NCBI GenBank assembly: GCA_036511855.1
Contig: DATCBN010000044.1
Location: 58,455 to 122,454 of the forward strand
From: Candidatus Eremiobacteraceae bacterium
GTDB taxonomy: Bacteria > Vulcanimicrobiota > Vulcanimicrobiia > Eremiobacterales > Eremiobacteraceae
DNA: 64,000 nt
Direction: 5' to 3'
The notes under the pieces were generated by a model that saw nothing but the letters and a program-made list of their open reading frames with translations, ran no database searches and had not been told where the DNA came from. Of this stretch, positions 16,059-23,557 are shown in pieces. The position numbers and the translations under genes are program-made. Position 1 is the stretch's first letter; every line of letters begins with the position of its first letter.

Positions 16059-16994
16059 TCAGTCGTCTTCTTTGAGGGCGGCGCTTGCGCGCCACGCAGT
16101 GTCCACGAGTGAGTCGAGCATGGTGGCCGCCGCTGCCAGTTGCGTCGCGGTCAGTTTGATCAGGGCCGCTTGCGCGTCGGCCGGCGGATTTGAAGCCATC
16201 GCTCCGCGCTTTGCGAGCTCGTAGAGCGGAACGACTTGAGCATTGGTGTTAGCGAGGTAGCGGCCGATTTCGGCCAGCGGCACATCGGACAACGTCGCAG
16301 CCGGACCCACAAGCGGAATGACATCGGCCGCTGAAATATGATCGTCCACAAATCTCTCTTCGTAGTCGGCGTGAAACGTCCGGCTCGCCGTATAGCCCGC
16401 AGGATTGGGATAGTCGCCCCACCCGTTGAAATGCACGGTGATATGCAGCGGTTGGCTGCCGTCGCCGACGAAGTGTGCGAATAGGCCGATATCGTGGACG
16501 GCGAGTCAAGCGCGCTCGGGCTTCTCGTCTGCCGGCGCGATCCGCCAAAGCGCAAGATCGGCGCGTACTTGTTCGTAACCTTCGAGCATCGCGTAAGGCA
16601 CAAAACCGACGTTGTATGCGTCGACGGACTTCGGTGCTTGCCATAACGTCTTGATGAAGTCGTCGCGCGTCGCCGGCAGCGCGTCTAGCGAGACCACGCC
16701 GGCCACCAACCCGTCATCGCCGACGTCGAGATAATGATCGGTGGACCATTCGCGTGCCCATGCGCGATCGGAGCCGGAACCGATCTTCAGACGATCCTCT
16801 TCCGTCTGCAGATAGACGATTTCGTCTTTGGCCTCCTTGGTCTGCATGAATGCCGGAAGATCGGAAGGCATGTGCGCCACCGCCGCGGTGCCGATGATCA
16901 TGTGGCCTTTGAGACCCCACGCCTGCGCGGCGCCGGCGGAACAGATGATGATCGCGACAATCGCAGTCGCGCTCGCAATGTATGATCGCTTCAT
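16059..16994 (-). pseudogene. S1/P1-type zinc nuclease, interrupted by one in-frame TGA
   Basis: Translation from ATG 16994 gives a signal peptide ending ...AAQA and then WGLKGH, where in this family the mature N-terminal Trp and the His bind zinc. 'STDHYLDV' follows. At 16506-16508 a TGA stops the frame (after ...EKPERA). The same frame continues without shift as LAVHDIGLFAHFVGDGSQPLH, containing the conserved H-x3-D-x5-H zinc ligands (given as pieces: HFVGD, QPLH), then 'RTFHADYE' with the last ligand pair, to the stop at 16059. So all the ligands expected of the family are encoded, split over two halves of 163 and 148 codons. Either a recent nonsense mutation, a sequencing error, or readthrough. 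Confidence 0.85.
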
Positions 16995-17052
16995 GACGTC
17001 CTTCCACAACGCGAGGCCCTGAACCGTGGCGTGGCCGTTCGCGTACGGAAAG

Positions 17053-17082
17053 CATGAAACCCGCGGCGCCGCGGGTTTCATG
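17053..17082 (-). terminator. Perfect 30-bp palindrome, probable terminator
   Basis: CATGAAACCCGCGGC followed directly by its exact reverse complement, with AAA/TTT arms inside the stem. It lies 27 bp after the stop of the minus-strand gene 17109-17468 and before the minus-strand nuclease gene. A terminator is most likely; an operator for the nuclease gene is possible because it lies 59 bp upstream of that start. Confidence 0.6.
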
Positions 17083-17108
17083 GATGAATGAATGATGATG
17101 CCGTGCGG

Positions 17109-17468
17109 TCAGTCTTTTTTCTCGACCTCGGTGTCGTGCGCGGCAACACCGCGCATCGGATTGTTCGGGCAGCGCCGGCATGCGTATGCCGCCAAATGCC
17201 GGAAAACGGGCCGGCTCACTTCGCGCCGCGCGGTCAAACGAAAACGTGTGTACGCGTCGTCGAAAGCGGCCTCGATGCCCGCTCCTTCACCATCGAATAG
17301 ATCACGCGTGAAGTGCTCGCAGCAAGCCGAGCACATCGTATCGGTCTTGAACAACGGGCATTGGATTTGCGAATCGCCGTGCTCGCCGAAACGATTCCAT
17401 GCGTCCGGCGACGGTTTTTCCTGTGTGTTCAACAGGCCTTCGAGAAGTTGGTCGACTGCGTCTTGCAT
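17109..17468 (-). CDS. Hypothetical Cys-rich protein
   Basis: A 119-residue soluble product with clustered cysteines: a single Cys in 'IQCPLF', then 'MCSACCEHF' and 'YACRRCPNNP' near the C-terminus. The spacing suggests metal (zinc or Fe-S) binding, but the set does not match a family I know. No signal peptide. It is upstream of the palindrome and nuclease on the same strand, divergent from the zinc-ribbon/hydrolase operon. Confidence 0.55.
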   Translation of the reverse strand: MQDAVDQLLEGLLNTQEKPSPDAWNRFGEHGDSQIQCPLFKTDTMCSACCEHFTRDLFDGEGAGIEAAFDDAYTRFRLTARREVSRPVFRHLAAYACRRCPNNPMRGVAAHDTEVEKKD

Positions 17469-17526
17469 GGTATTAGGACTAGGCCGGCAGTGATTTTGTG
17501 ACGGTTCAGATAACTGAAGCGGCGCA

Positions 17527-17676
17527 ATGGATGACGATATCGCTGTGGTGGGCCAACTAGCCGGTCCAGGTACTTACCGCTGCACGGCTTGCGGACGCGA
17601 AACGCAAGAGTACGCGTTGTCGTTCGAAATCGAAGCCTGCCCATGTGGTAATATGTCATATCGCCGCGTGGACTAG
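17527..17676 (+). CDS. Small zinc-ribbon protein (49 residues)
   Basis: This gene is short but clearly protein-like: 'GPGTYRCTACGRE' provides one Cys-x2-Cys knuckle (residues 19-22) and 'EACPCGNMSYRRVD' the second, here Cys-x-Cys (38-40). The pattern G-x-Y-x-C-x2-C-G ... C-P-C-G-x3-(Y/F)-R-R is that of small zinc-ribbon proteins. The second knuckle lacks one residue relative to the commoner C-P-x-C-G. It ends 8 bp before the alpha/beta hydrolase gene, implying one operon. Function unknown. Confidence 0.65.
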   Translation: MDDDIAVVGQLAGPGTYRCTACGRETQEYALSFEIEACPCGNMSYRRVD

Positions 17677-17684
17677 AGGCGTTT

Positions 17685-18455
17685 ATGGCGTACCGCTGGC
17701 GAATGCACGATCGCGGATCCGGTCCGGCCGTACTTTTGTTACATGCATTCCCGTTCGACGCGAGGATGTGGGACGCGCAAGTAGAGGCGTTATCCACGTC
17801 ACACCGCGTGATCTCAGTCGATATGCCGGGATTCGGCGGTGCGCCCCCGTGGATCGACGCGCCGAGCTTAGACGCGTGGGCTCTCGATCTGCTCGCCCAA
17901 TTGCGAATTCAAGGCGTGACAGGCGCGACGATCGCGGGCTGCTCGCTCGGAGGTTATCTCGCCTTTGCCATCCACCGGGCGGCGCCCGACTTCATACGAG
18001 GCCTTGCGCTGGTCGACTCCCGCGCCGTGCCGGACACGGCGGAGCGCAGAGCGGCGCGTCTCGCCGACGCCGCACGTGTGGCTCGCGAAGGCCCGGCATT
18101 TTTCATAAACGCCGCTCGCGAGGATTTGGCCATTGAGCTCGGGGCATATCCTGCGGCGCTCGCGTCCGCAACGGCGATGCTCGACGATGCGACCGGCGAT
18201 GGCATCGTCGGCGCTTTGGTCGCCATGGCCGGGCGGCCGGATGCGGGGCCGCAGTTGAAACCGCTAGAGGTACCCGTCACCGTGATCCGCGGTGAGCGCG
18301 ATCCAATCGTCGGTGCGGACGAGGCTCGCGCGATGGCGGCGGAAATTCCCGGTGCGACGTTCACTGAAATTGAAGGCGCCGCCCATATCCCCACATTCGC
18401 GCGGCCCAGCAGCGTAACCGATGCTCTCTTCTCGTTATTGGCGCGCACCAAGTAA
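17685..18455 (+). CDS. Alpha/beta hydrolase
   Basis: A 256-residue alpha/beta-hydrolase-fold protein. The oxyanion region is 'LLLHAFPFDARMW' (about 17-29), the nucleophile elbow is GCSLGG with Ser87, the acid is the Asp of 'RGERDPIV', and the base is the His of 'GAAHIP' near residue 237. No signal peptide, so cytoplasmic. The sequence resembles the haloperoxidase/3-oxoadipate enol-lactonase side of the family; the substrate is not deducible. ATG 17685 has AGAGG at about 7 nt. Confidence 0.88.
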   Translation: MAYRWRMHDRGSGPAVLLLHAFPFDARMWDAQVEALSTSHRVISVDMPGFGGAPPWIDAPSLDAWALDLLAQLRIQGVTGATIAGCSLGGYLAFAIHRAAPDFIRGLALVDSRAVPDTAERRAARLADAARVAREGPAFFINAAREDLAIELGAYPAALASATAMLDDATGDGIVGALVAMAGRPDAGPQLKPLEVPVTVIRGERDPIVGADEARAMAAEIPGATFTEIEGAAHIPTFARPSSVTDALFSLLARTK

Positions 18456-18472
18456 CGATCGACTTCGTTGTG

Positions 18473-18985
18473 TCACGAATCGACGCGCTTGCCATTCTTG
18501 TATATCCACGGCATGGCTTCGGCGGATGCGTATGCCTCCCAGCCGGCAGTCTTGCGGCCGCCAAACGATGCGAGAATGCGCACGCCGCATGCGGCCTTCT
18601 CCTTTCCGAAGCCCGGCAGTGCGAGCAGCCGGTCGAATAGTTCGGGCGCCTTCGTCACCTTTTCCCAGACGCGTTCGCCGCGGTTGCCGTAGTCGTCGGC
18701 GATGATTCGGCATAGCTGCTGCACCCGCTTCGCCATCATTCCCGGAAAGCGATGGATAGCGGGCTTCTCGCGGAAGGCCTTATCGAGATCAACCGGACGC
18801 ATGGACGCGATCTTGCGCGCGTCGAGATGGCCGATCCGCTCTCGCAAGACGAACGGCCCAGCCAAGGCTTTTTGCGAAGGCACTTGCTGCTCCAGACACA
18901 GACCGATCAGCAGCGCGGTGCCGCTCCCGGCGAGCAGCGCGTTGGCTTTTTCGTTAGCCGTGAACGGATAGTTCGGTTTGCGCAT
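18473..18985 (-). CDS. HhH-GPD family protein (Fe-S assembly 'HesB'-type annotation)
   Basis: A 170-residue protein with the helix-hairpin-helix motif 'LLALPGFGKEKA' (about residues 120-131) and an N-terminal 'LIGLCLEQQVPSQKALAGP' that corresponds to the start of the HhH-GPD fold (pieces). It matches the uncharacterised short HhH-GPD family often mislabelled HesB. No C-terminal Fe-S Cys loop like endonuclease III. Base-excision repair or DNA binding is plausible; activity unproven. Confidence 0.78.
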   Translation of the reverse strand: MRKPNYPFTANEKANALLAGSGTALLIGLCLEQQVPSQKALAGPFVLRERIGHLDARKIASMRPVDLDKAFREKPAIHRFPGMMAKRVQQLCRIIADDYGNRGERVWEKVTKAPELFDRLLALPGFGKEKAACGVRILASFGGRKTAGWEAYASAEAMPWIYKNGKRVDS

Positions 18986-19079
18986 AGCGGAGCTTTAGAG
19001 AAGACGCTGCGCCGACCTTTTGTTCAAGAGGCAACGCGTGCGTCTCTCGACAATCCTTCGAAAATCGGAGGGTCAAGTG

Positions 19080-20291
19080 ATGAACCGAAAACTTCGTCCG
19101 TTGTCGCTGGTGGCGTTGGCCGTAGTTTTGGCATCCTGCGACCACCTCACCACCGGTGCCGTGCCACATCCTGCCGGCGCATCCGGTCAAGACAAATCGC
19201 TCGTTCGTTATTCCGCTCCGTCCGGGCCGTCGCGCCGGGTCGCCAGCGTGCGCGCGAATTGCGGCGCAGTGCCCGATGGATTCGCGCGATGTTTTTCGCT
19301 CGTGCGGACCGACGCGTTCGCCAGGACTTTTCCCGACCAGTCGGGGTATGGGCCGAGCGACTTGCAGGCGGCCTATAAGCTGCCGTCGGTCACCGCGGGC
19401 TCTGGTCAAACCGTCGCAGTCGTCGATGCATACGACGATTCGACGGCGGAATCCGATCTGCAGATCTATCGCAGTCATTTCAGTCTGCCGGATTGCACGA
19501 CGGCGAACGGATGTTTTTCGAAAGTGAACCAACGCGGCGATCCGCAGCCGCTGCCTGGCCAAGACTCCGGCTGGGCCGCCGAGATCTCACTCGATCTCGA
19601 CATGGTATCCGCCGTCTGCCCCAATTGCCATATCTTGCTTGTCGAAGCAGACGACGCGTCGAACAAGAGTCTCGGCAAGTCGGTGGACACAGCCGCGAGG
19701 CTCGGCGCCAATGCGATCAGCACGAGCTTCGGATCTTCGGAGATCGGAAGCAGGATGTTTGAAAGACACTACTTCCACCCCGGTCATATGATCACGGCAA
19801 GCATCGGCGACAACGGCGTGAACGTCTCGTTTCCGGGATCTTCGCCTGACGTCACGGCAGTGGGCGGCACAACGCTCATACGCGCGCACAACCGGCGCGG
19901 ATGGACGGACGCGATCTGGAGTGGAGTCAGCCCGCAATGCAGCGCTGTGTACCCAAAACCTTCGTGGCAAGTGAACACGGGATGCGCGATGCGAGCGTCG
20001 GGCGACGTCGGCGCAGTGGCGGATCCGAACACCGGTGTCACGGTCGTCTTTCGGAATCAGTTCGCCGTGTTCGGCGGCACGAGCGTATCGAGTCCGATCA
20101 TCGCAGGCGTGTACGCGCTTGCGGGAAACTCGAGCACGCTTCATTTTGGCCAGCACAGTTATAACAATCTCAAGGATCTCTTCACCGTGCGCGGCTTCAC
20201 GAGCCATTCATGTGCGAACGCCTGCCGGGATAGTCAAGGCTATACAGGTTCCACCGGCAACGGAACCCCTCACGGCGTGGGGGCGTTCTGA
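19080..20291 (+). CDS. S53-family (sedolisin) secreted peptidase lipoprotein
   Basis: A 403-residue protein with lipobox LASC (Cys20). The catalytic domain carries the sedolisin Glu and Asp in 'GWAAEISLDLDM' (E168, D172), the oxyanion Asp in 'ASIGDNG' (D244), and the nucleophile Ser in 'FGGTSVSSP' (S335). No long prodomain is seen, as in several bacterial short S53 members. ATG 19080 follows GGAGGG; the frame is open 20 codons upstream but lacks a signal there. Probably a surface or periplasmic endopeptidase. Confidence 0.85.
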   Translation: MNRKLRPLSLVALAVVLASCDHLTTGAVPHPAGASGQDKSLVRYSAPSGPSRRVASVRANCGAVPDGFARCFSLVRTDAFARTFPDQSGYGPSDLQAAYKLPSVTAGSGQTVAVVDAYDDSTAESDLQIYRSHFSLPDCTTANGCFSKVNQRGDPQPLPGQDSGWAAEISLDLDMVSAVCPNCHILLVEADDASNKSLGKSVDTAARLGANAISTSFGSSEIGSRMFERHYFHPGHMITASIGDNGVNVSFPGSSPDVTAVGGTTLIRAHNRRGWTDAIWSGVSPQCSAVYPKPSWQVNTGCAMRASGDVGAVADPNTGVTVVFRNQFAVFGGTSVSSPIIAGVYALAGNSSTLHFGQHSYNNLKDLFTVRGFTSHSCANACRDSQGYTGSTGNGTPHGVGAF

Positions 20292-20345
20292 CGTGACGAT
20301 GTTGTTTTTCATAATCATTTCACCGCGCGTACGTACCATCTGCCA

Positions 20346-20816
20346 ATGAATAGAATATATTGGGCAGCGCTGCTCATGCTGACGTTTGGTTCGGCGGCTT
20401 GCACGCCGGGCGCCGTCAGCGCTCCTGCAGGTGCCGGCATATCCGGCAAAGCCACTATCATCCACGTCAGCCTGATCAAGTACGCGAAGCAGTCGTCGCC
20501 GTACGGCGAGGTCGCCGGTTATAGCCCGAACGTGGTCACCATCCAGCACGGCTCGACCGTGCAGTTCGTCAACGACGACACTTTCTCGCACACGGCCAGC
20601 AGCGTCGGCACGAGCGGGTTCCCAAGCGGCGATCCGTTCTCGAACTCGGCGCTCACGCAAAGCGGCAAGGATCTTGCCGACGCAAATTGGTCGAGCGGGA
20701 GCCTGCAAGGCAACACCGCGTCGCAGACGTTCTCGGCGAACACGCCGGGCACGTACTACTTCGGATGCTTCTATCACTACGCCACGCCGATGCGCGGAGT
20801 CATCGTAGTCCAATGA
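20346..20816 (+). CDS. Cupredoxin (blue copper) lipoprotein
   Basis: A 156-residue protein with lipobox SAAC (Cys19) and a plastocyanin-like fold. The type 1 copper ligands are visible: His82 in 'TFSHTAS' and Cys141, His144 and Met149 in 'YYFGCFYHYATPMRG'. The spacing Cys-x2-His-x4-Met suits a mononuclear electron-transfer copper site. The stop overlaps the start of the next gene as ATGA, so the two are translationally coupled; the partner has a CxxCH haem motif, which suggests an electron-transfer pair. Confidence 0.85.
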   Translation: MNRIYWAALLMLTFGSAACTPGAVSAPAGAGISGKATIIHVSLIKYAKQSSPYGEVAGYSPNVVTIQHGSTVQFVNDDTFSHTASSVGTSGFPSGDPFSNSALTQSGKDLADANWSSGSLQGNTASQTFSANTPGTYYFGCFYHYATPMRGVIVVQ

Positions 20817-21961
20817 CCGCACGTTCGACGCTCGCCGCCATGCTCGCCGTCGCCTTCCTCGCCGCGCTTTCCGCCCGACCGGCGCAGGCGGTCCCGATTT
20901 TCGCCGAGCGCTACGGGTTTTCGTGCGCGCAATGCCACACCGCGGTTCCGGATCTCAACGCATTTGGAAACGCGTTCCGCAAGGCCGGCTACCGGTTGCC
21001 GAAAGTCCCCACGCACCACGACTTCCCGTTCGCGATCCGCTTCCAAAACACGTGGACCAAGGATCTACTGCCGTCACAGACTCGGCGATTCAACAATCTG
21101 CTCGTGCTCATCAGCACCTCGAACTTCGGGCACAACGACGAATACTCGTATTTCACCCGCTATCTCTTCGGCAGCCAAGGTGCGGCAGGCAGCCTCTATT
21201 ACTTGTTCGGCCAACACGTCGACGATCGCGGCCGCATCGCGCGGCTCGGCCTGTTCGGCCTCGAAACCATCGATCAAGTCACGCAGCGCAACGACACGAT
21301 CACCGCGCCGATCGCCTACACTGAAAGCGTCGGCCATAGCAGCGCGAACTTCACCACGCCTCGGCTCGGCGCCATGATCGGCGAGCGCAATAACTCGGAA
21401 GACTGGTCGCTTGTCGTCGCTTTCGACGAGTACCACGGCGCGGCGTACGGGGCGCCCGCACCGCCGTCCGATCTTGCGCAGTCGTTCACGCGTCCGGAGT
21501 TGTTCGGCACCGCAACATTTCAACTCGATCCGAGCCTGAAAGTCGGTGTCCTCGGCCTCGATGGTGAGCGCACGTTCATCTCGCGCACGAACGCGACCAC
21601 CTTCGACAATATCTACTATCGAGACGGTGTGCAAGCCGAATGGTCGTCCGACCGGTTCGACCTCACAGCGCAGCAGCTTTGGGGGCGCGACCAGAATTCC
21701 GACGGCTTCGGCACCCCGGCCGGTTTCAGCGGCGGCTTCTTGAACCTGAAATACCGGCCCACCCGGCATTCATATTTGGCTCTCCGCTACGACGCGGCGG
21801 CCAACCCCTTCTCCACGCGCGACCTCACCATGTACGGGGTCTTCGCGCCCACGATCCATTCGCGTTTTGTCCTTGAACAGGTTCGCCCGCTCGGGCGGCC
21901 GGGCGCAACTCCGGTCACGTCGGCCCAAATTCTGTTCGCGGTCCCGTTCGTAAAAAAGTGA
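20813..21961 (+). CDS. Exported c-type haem protein, probable beta-barrel
   Basis: A 382-residue protein with a Sec signal peptide (about 1-26, ...ARPAQA). A single haem c site CAQCH (residues 38-42) follows, then 'PDLNAFGNAFRKAGY', a pattern seen in predicted haem-bearing outer-membrane proteins. The remainder is rich in alternating aromatic strands ('LYYLFGQHV', 'HSYLALRYDAAANPF') as in porin-like barrels. The axial Met is not obvious. Start ATG 20813 overlaps the cupredoxin stop by 4 bp. Role in periplasm-to-surface electron transfer is inference. Confidence 0.75.
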   Translation: MTARSTLAAMLAVAFLAALSARPAQAVPIFAERYGFSCAQCHTAVPDLNAFGNAFRKAGYRLPKVPTHHDFPFAIRFQNTWTKDLLPSQTRRFNNLLVLISTSNFGHNDEYSYFTRYLFGSQGAAGSLYYLFGQHVDDRGRIARLGLFGLETIDQVTQRNDTITAPIAYTESVGHSSANFTTPRLGAMIGERNNSEDWSLVVAFDEYHGAAYGAPAPPSDLAQSFTRPELFGTATFQLDPSLKVGVLGLDGERTFISRTNATTFDNIYYRDGVQAEWSSDRFDLTAQQLWGRDQNSDGFGTPAGFSGGFLNLKYRPTRHSYLALRYDAAANPFSTRDLTMYGVFAPTIHSRFVLEQVRPLGRPGATPVTSAQILFAVPFVKK

Positions 21962-21995
21962 TGCCGGGGCGGATGGCCAATTCATCCGCGCGGCA
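21962..21995 (+). terminator. Bulged hairpin after the haem-protein gene
   Basis: TGCCG...GCGGATG pairs with CATCCGC.CGGCA around a GCCAATT loop, starting immediately after the stop. There is no clear T-tract, so it may be a pause site or an mRNA-stabilising hairpin rather than an intrinsic terminator. Confidence 0.4.
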
Positions 21996-22056
21996 CCGTC
22001 TGTCTAAAGGGAAGAGGACCGCCGCTTCGTCATTTTCATTGCTCGTGGCCGCTCTT

Positions 22057-22076
22057 GTAGTCGGCTCGAAGCCGAC
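22057..22076. repeat. GTAG-led hairpin, possible other REP class
   Basis: GTAG overlaps a 7-bp hairpin GTCGGCT-CGA-AGCCGAC. The GTAG foot beside a short stem is the same layout as the main repeat family but the stem sequence differs. It lies 19 bp before the next start codon. Only one copy seen here. Confidence 0.35.
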
Positions 22077-22094
22077 GGCGGCTGGAGAACGCCC

Positions 22095-22802
22095 ATGCTG
22101 CCTGCTTTGATCTTAGCCGCGGCTCTCACCGCTTCGGACCCCATACGCGAGGTCGTCTATAAAGTTTCGTACACCCACAGGCTCGATGCCAACCAGGAGA
22201 CGTACGGAGGACAGGTATCCGACGACGCCGGGCACGTGCACCAGAATCCGCCGTTCAATTCGAAAGAGGGCGTCACGAGCGACAACGGCACGGTGACCAT
22301 CGACGTGATGCAGGTCGCGGGTGACACGCTCGGCATTCGCCTCGTCGAGCACTGGGATGGCAGCACGCCATCCAACACGTACTTCGGCAACGTGGGCGCC
22401 GACGGATCGGTAAATTTTTCGAATCCTCAAGTCACCGATGTATCCCGTACGATCTTGGGGTTCTTCTCACCAGGATTCCTCGGCGGACGGTACGTCGATA
22501 AAGGCATAACGTGGACGCAGACCGCATCTGGTTCGGGTCTCGACGTCAATTCGACGTTTACGATCGGCGACGTCGATGGGCCGATCGCGTCGGTCGCCGA
22601 GACCACGATCATCAAGAGCAGCAACGTGCGTTCCATGGACACGCTGACGAAAGGTTCGATCACGTACAAGGCCACGAAGCTCGTGCCGATCTCGGGGCAG
22701 ATCCAATCGCTCGCGTACCGGTCCGACGCTGAGACAAGCACCGATGTGACCACCATCATCCACTTCGACCGCGTGTCCGACACGCTCGATTCAACTCCGT
22801 GA
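22095..22802 (+). CDS. Exported hypothetical protein, paralogue 1
   Basis: A 235-residue protein with a short signal peptide (LPALILAAALTA) and then 'REVVYKVSYTHR', 'NGTVTIDVMQVAGDTLGIRLVEHW' and further beta strands (pieces). The gene immediately downstream encodes a product with the same succession (REVVYHVSYVR, HGTVTVDVMAV, LGLKVTERW), so the pair arose by tandem duplication. All-beta, probably periplasmic; no family recognised. ATG 22095 has GGAGAAC at 7 nt. Confidence 0.7.
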   Translation: MLPALILAAALTASDPIREVVYKVSYTHRLDANQETYGGQVSDDAGHVHQNPPFNSKEGVTSDNGTVTIDVMQVAGDTLGIRLVEHWDGSTPSNTYFGNVGADGSVNFSNPQVTDVSRTILGFFSPGFLGGRYVDKGITWTQTASGSGLDVNSTFTIGDVDGPIASVAETTIIKSSNVRSMDTLTKGSITYKATKLVPISGQIQSLAYRSDAETSTDVTTIIHFDRVSDTLDSTP

Positions 22803-22827
22803 CGCCGGACCGGGGAGAAAGCTCTTC

Positions 22828-23469
22828 GTGATATTCGCACTCATCGCCGCGGCCGCCATAAGTGCTCCCACGCCGCAGCCGCTTCGCGAAGTGGTTTATC
22901 ACGTCTCGTACGTGCGCCACACGAACTCCACGGCCGGCAACGGCGACAGCGACCACGGCACCGTGACCGTGGACGTCATGGCGGTGTCGCACAACGCGCT
23001 TGGCCTCAAGGTCACCGAACGCTGGTCGAAGAGCCCGACGGCTCTGGTCGCGCTCGGCACGGTGGAACCCACAGGGAGCGTGGTTTTCGCCGCCGGTGCG
23101 CTCAAAGACGTCACGTACCAACTGCTGCCGTATTTCGCGCCGCAGCTCGTTCCGCCGCAGCCGCTCGAACCCGGAGTCGCCTGGACCGTGAAGGATGACC
23201 GCAAGACGCTGACTGCGAGAACTTCGTATTCAGTGCTGTCAGTCCAAGGCACCAGCGTGACGATCAGCGTCAAGCAGACCGTGGCCGTGCACGATGCCAC
23301 CCACTCGCAGATCACGTCGAGCGGAACGGTTGTATACGAACCGCGGCTATTGGTACCGCTTTCGGGCGACATCACCAAACGGTTGTCGTTGCAGATCAGC
23401 GGCGCGCCGCAAACCGTCTTGCTCTCGCTTCATTTCGCCCGCTCGTCCGACACTCGCGACCCACAATAG
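22828..23469 (+). CDS. Exported hypothetical protein, paralogue 2
   Basis: A 213-residue product, GTG start at 22828 preceded by GGGGAGAAA. A brief signal peptide (IFALIAAAAISA) leads into the same REVVY...GTVTVDV architecture as the preceding gene, 25 bp upstream. The two share strand order through to a closing 'LVPLSGDI/Q' strand and 'IHFDR/LHFAR' end. Function unknown. Ends next to a REPIN-like repeat. Confidence 0.7.
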   Translation: MIFALIAAAAISAPTPQPLREVVYHVSYVRHTNSTAGNGDSDHGTVTVDVMAVSHNALGLKVTERWSKSPTALVALGTVEPTGSVVFAAGALKDVTYQLLPYFAPQLVPPQPLEPGVAWTVKDDRKTLTARTSYSVLSVQGTSVTISVKQTVAVHDATHSQITSSGTVVYEPRLLVPLSGDITKRLSLQISGAPQTVLLSLHFARSSDTRDPQ

Positions 23470-23474
23470 GCCTT

Positions 23475-23547
23475 GTACTAGGGCAAGCATCGCTTGCCCA
23501 ATTGGGTGAGCGTTGCTCACCCTAGTACAGGTTGGTCAACCTAGTAC
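23475..23547. repeat. REPIN-like repeat, two hairpins and one degenerate
   Basis: GTACTAGGGCAAGC-type hairpin, four-base spacer AATT, GGGTGAGC-type hairpin closed by TAGTAC, then a decayed hairpin GGTTG/CAACC also closed by TAGTAC. Fills the 88-bp gap between convergent genes. Confidence 0.9.
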
Positions 23548-23557
23548 AGAGGGAATA

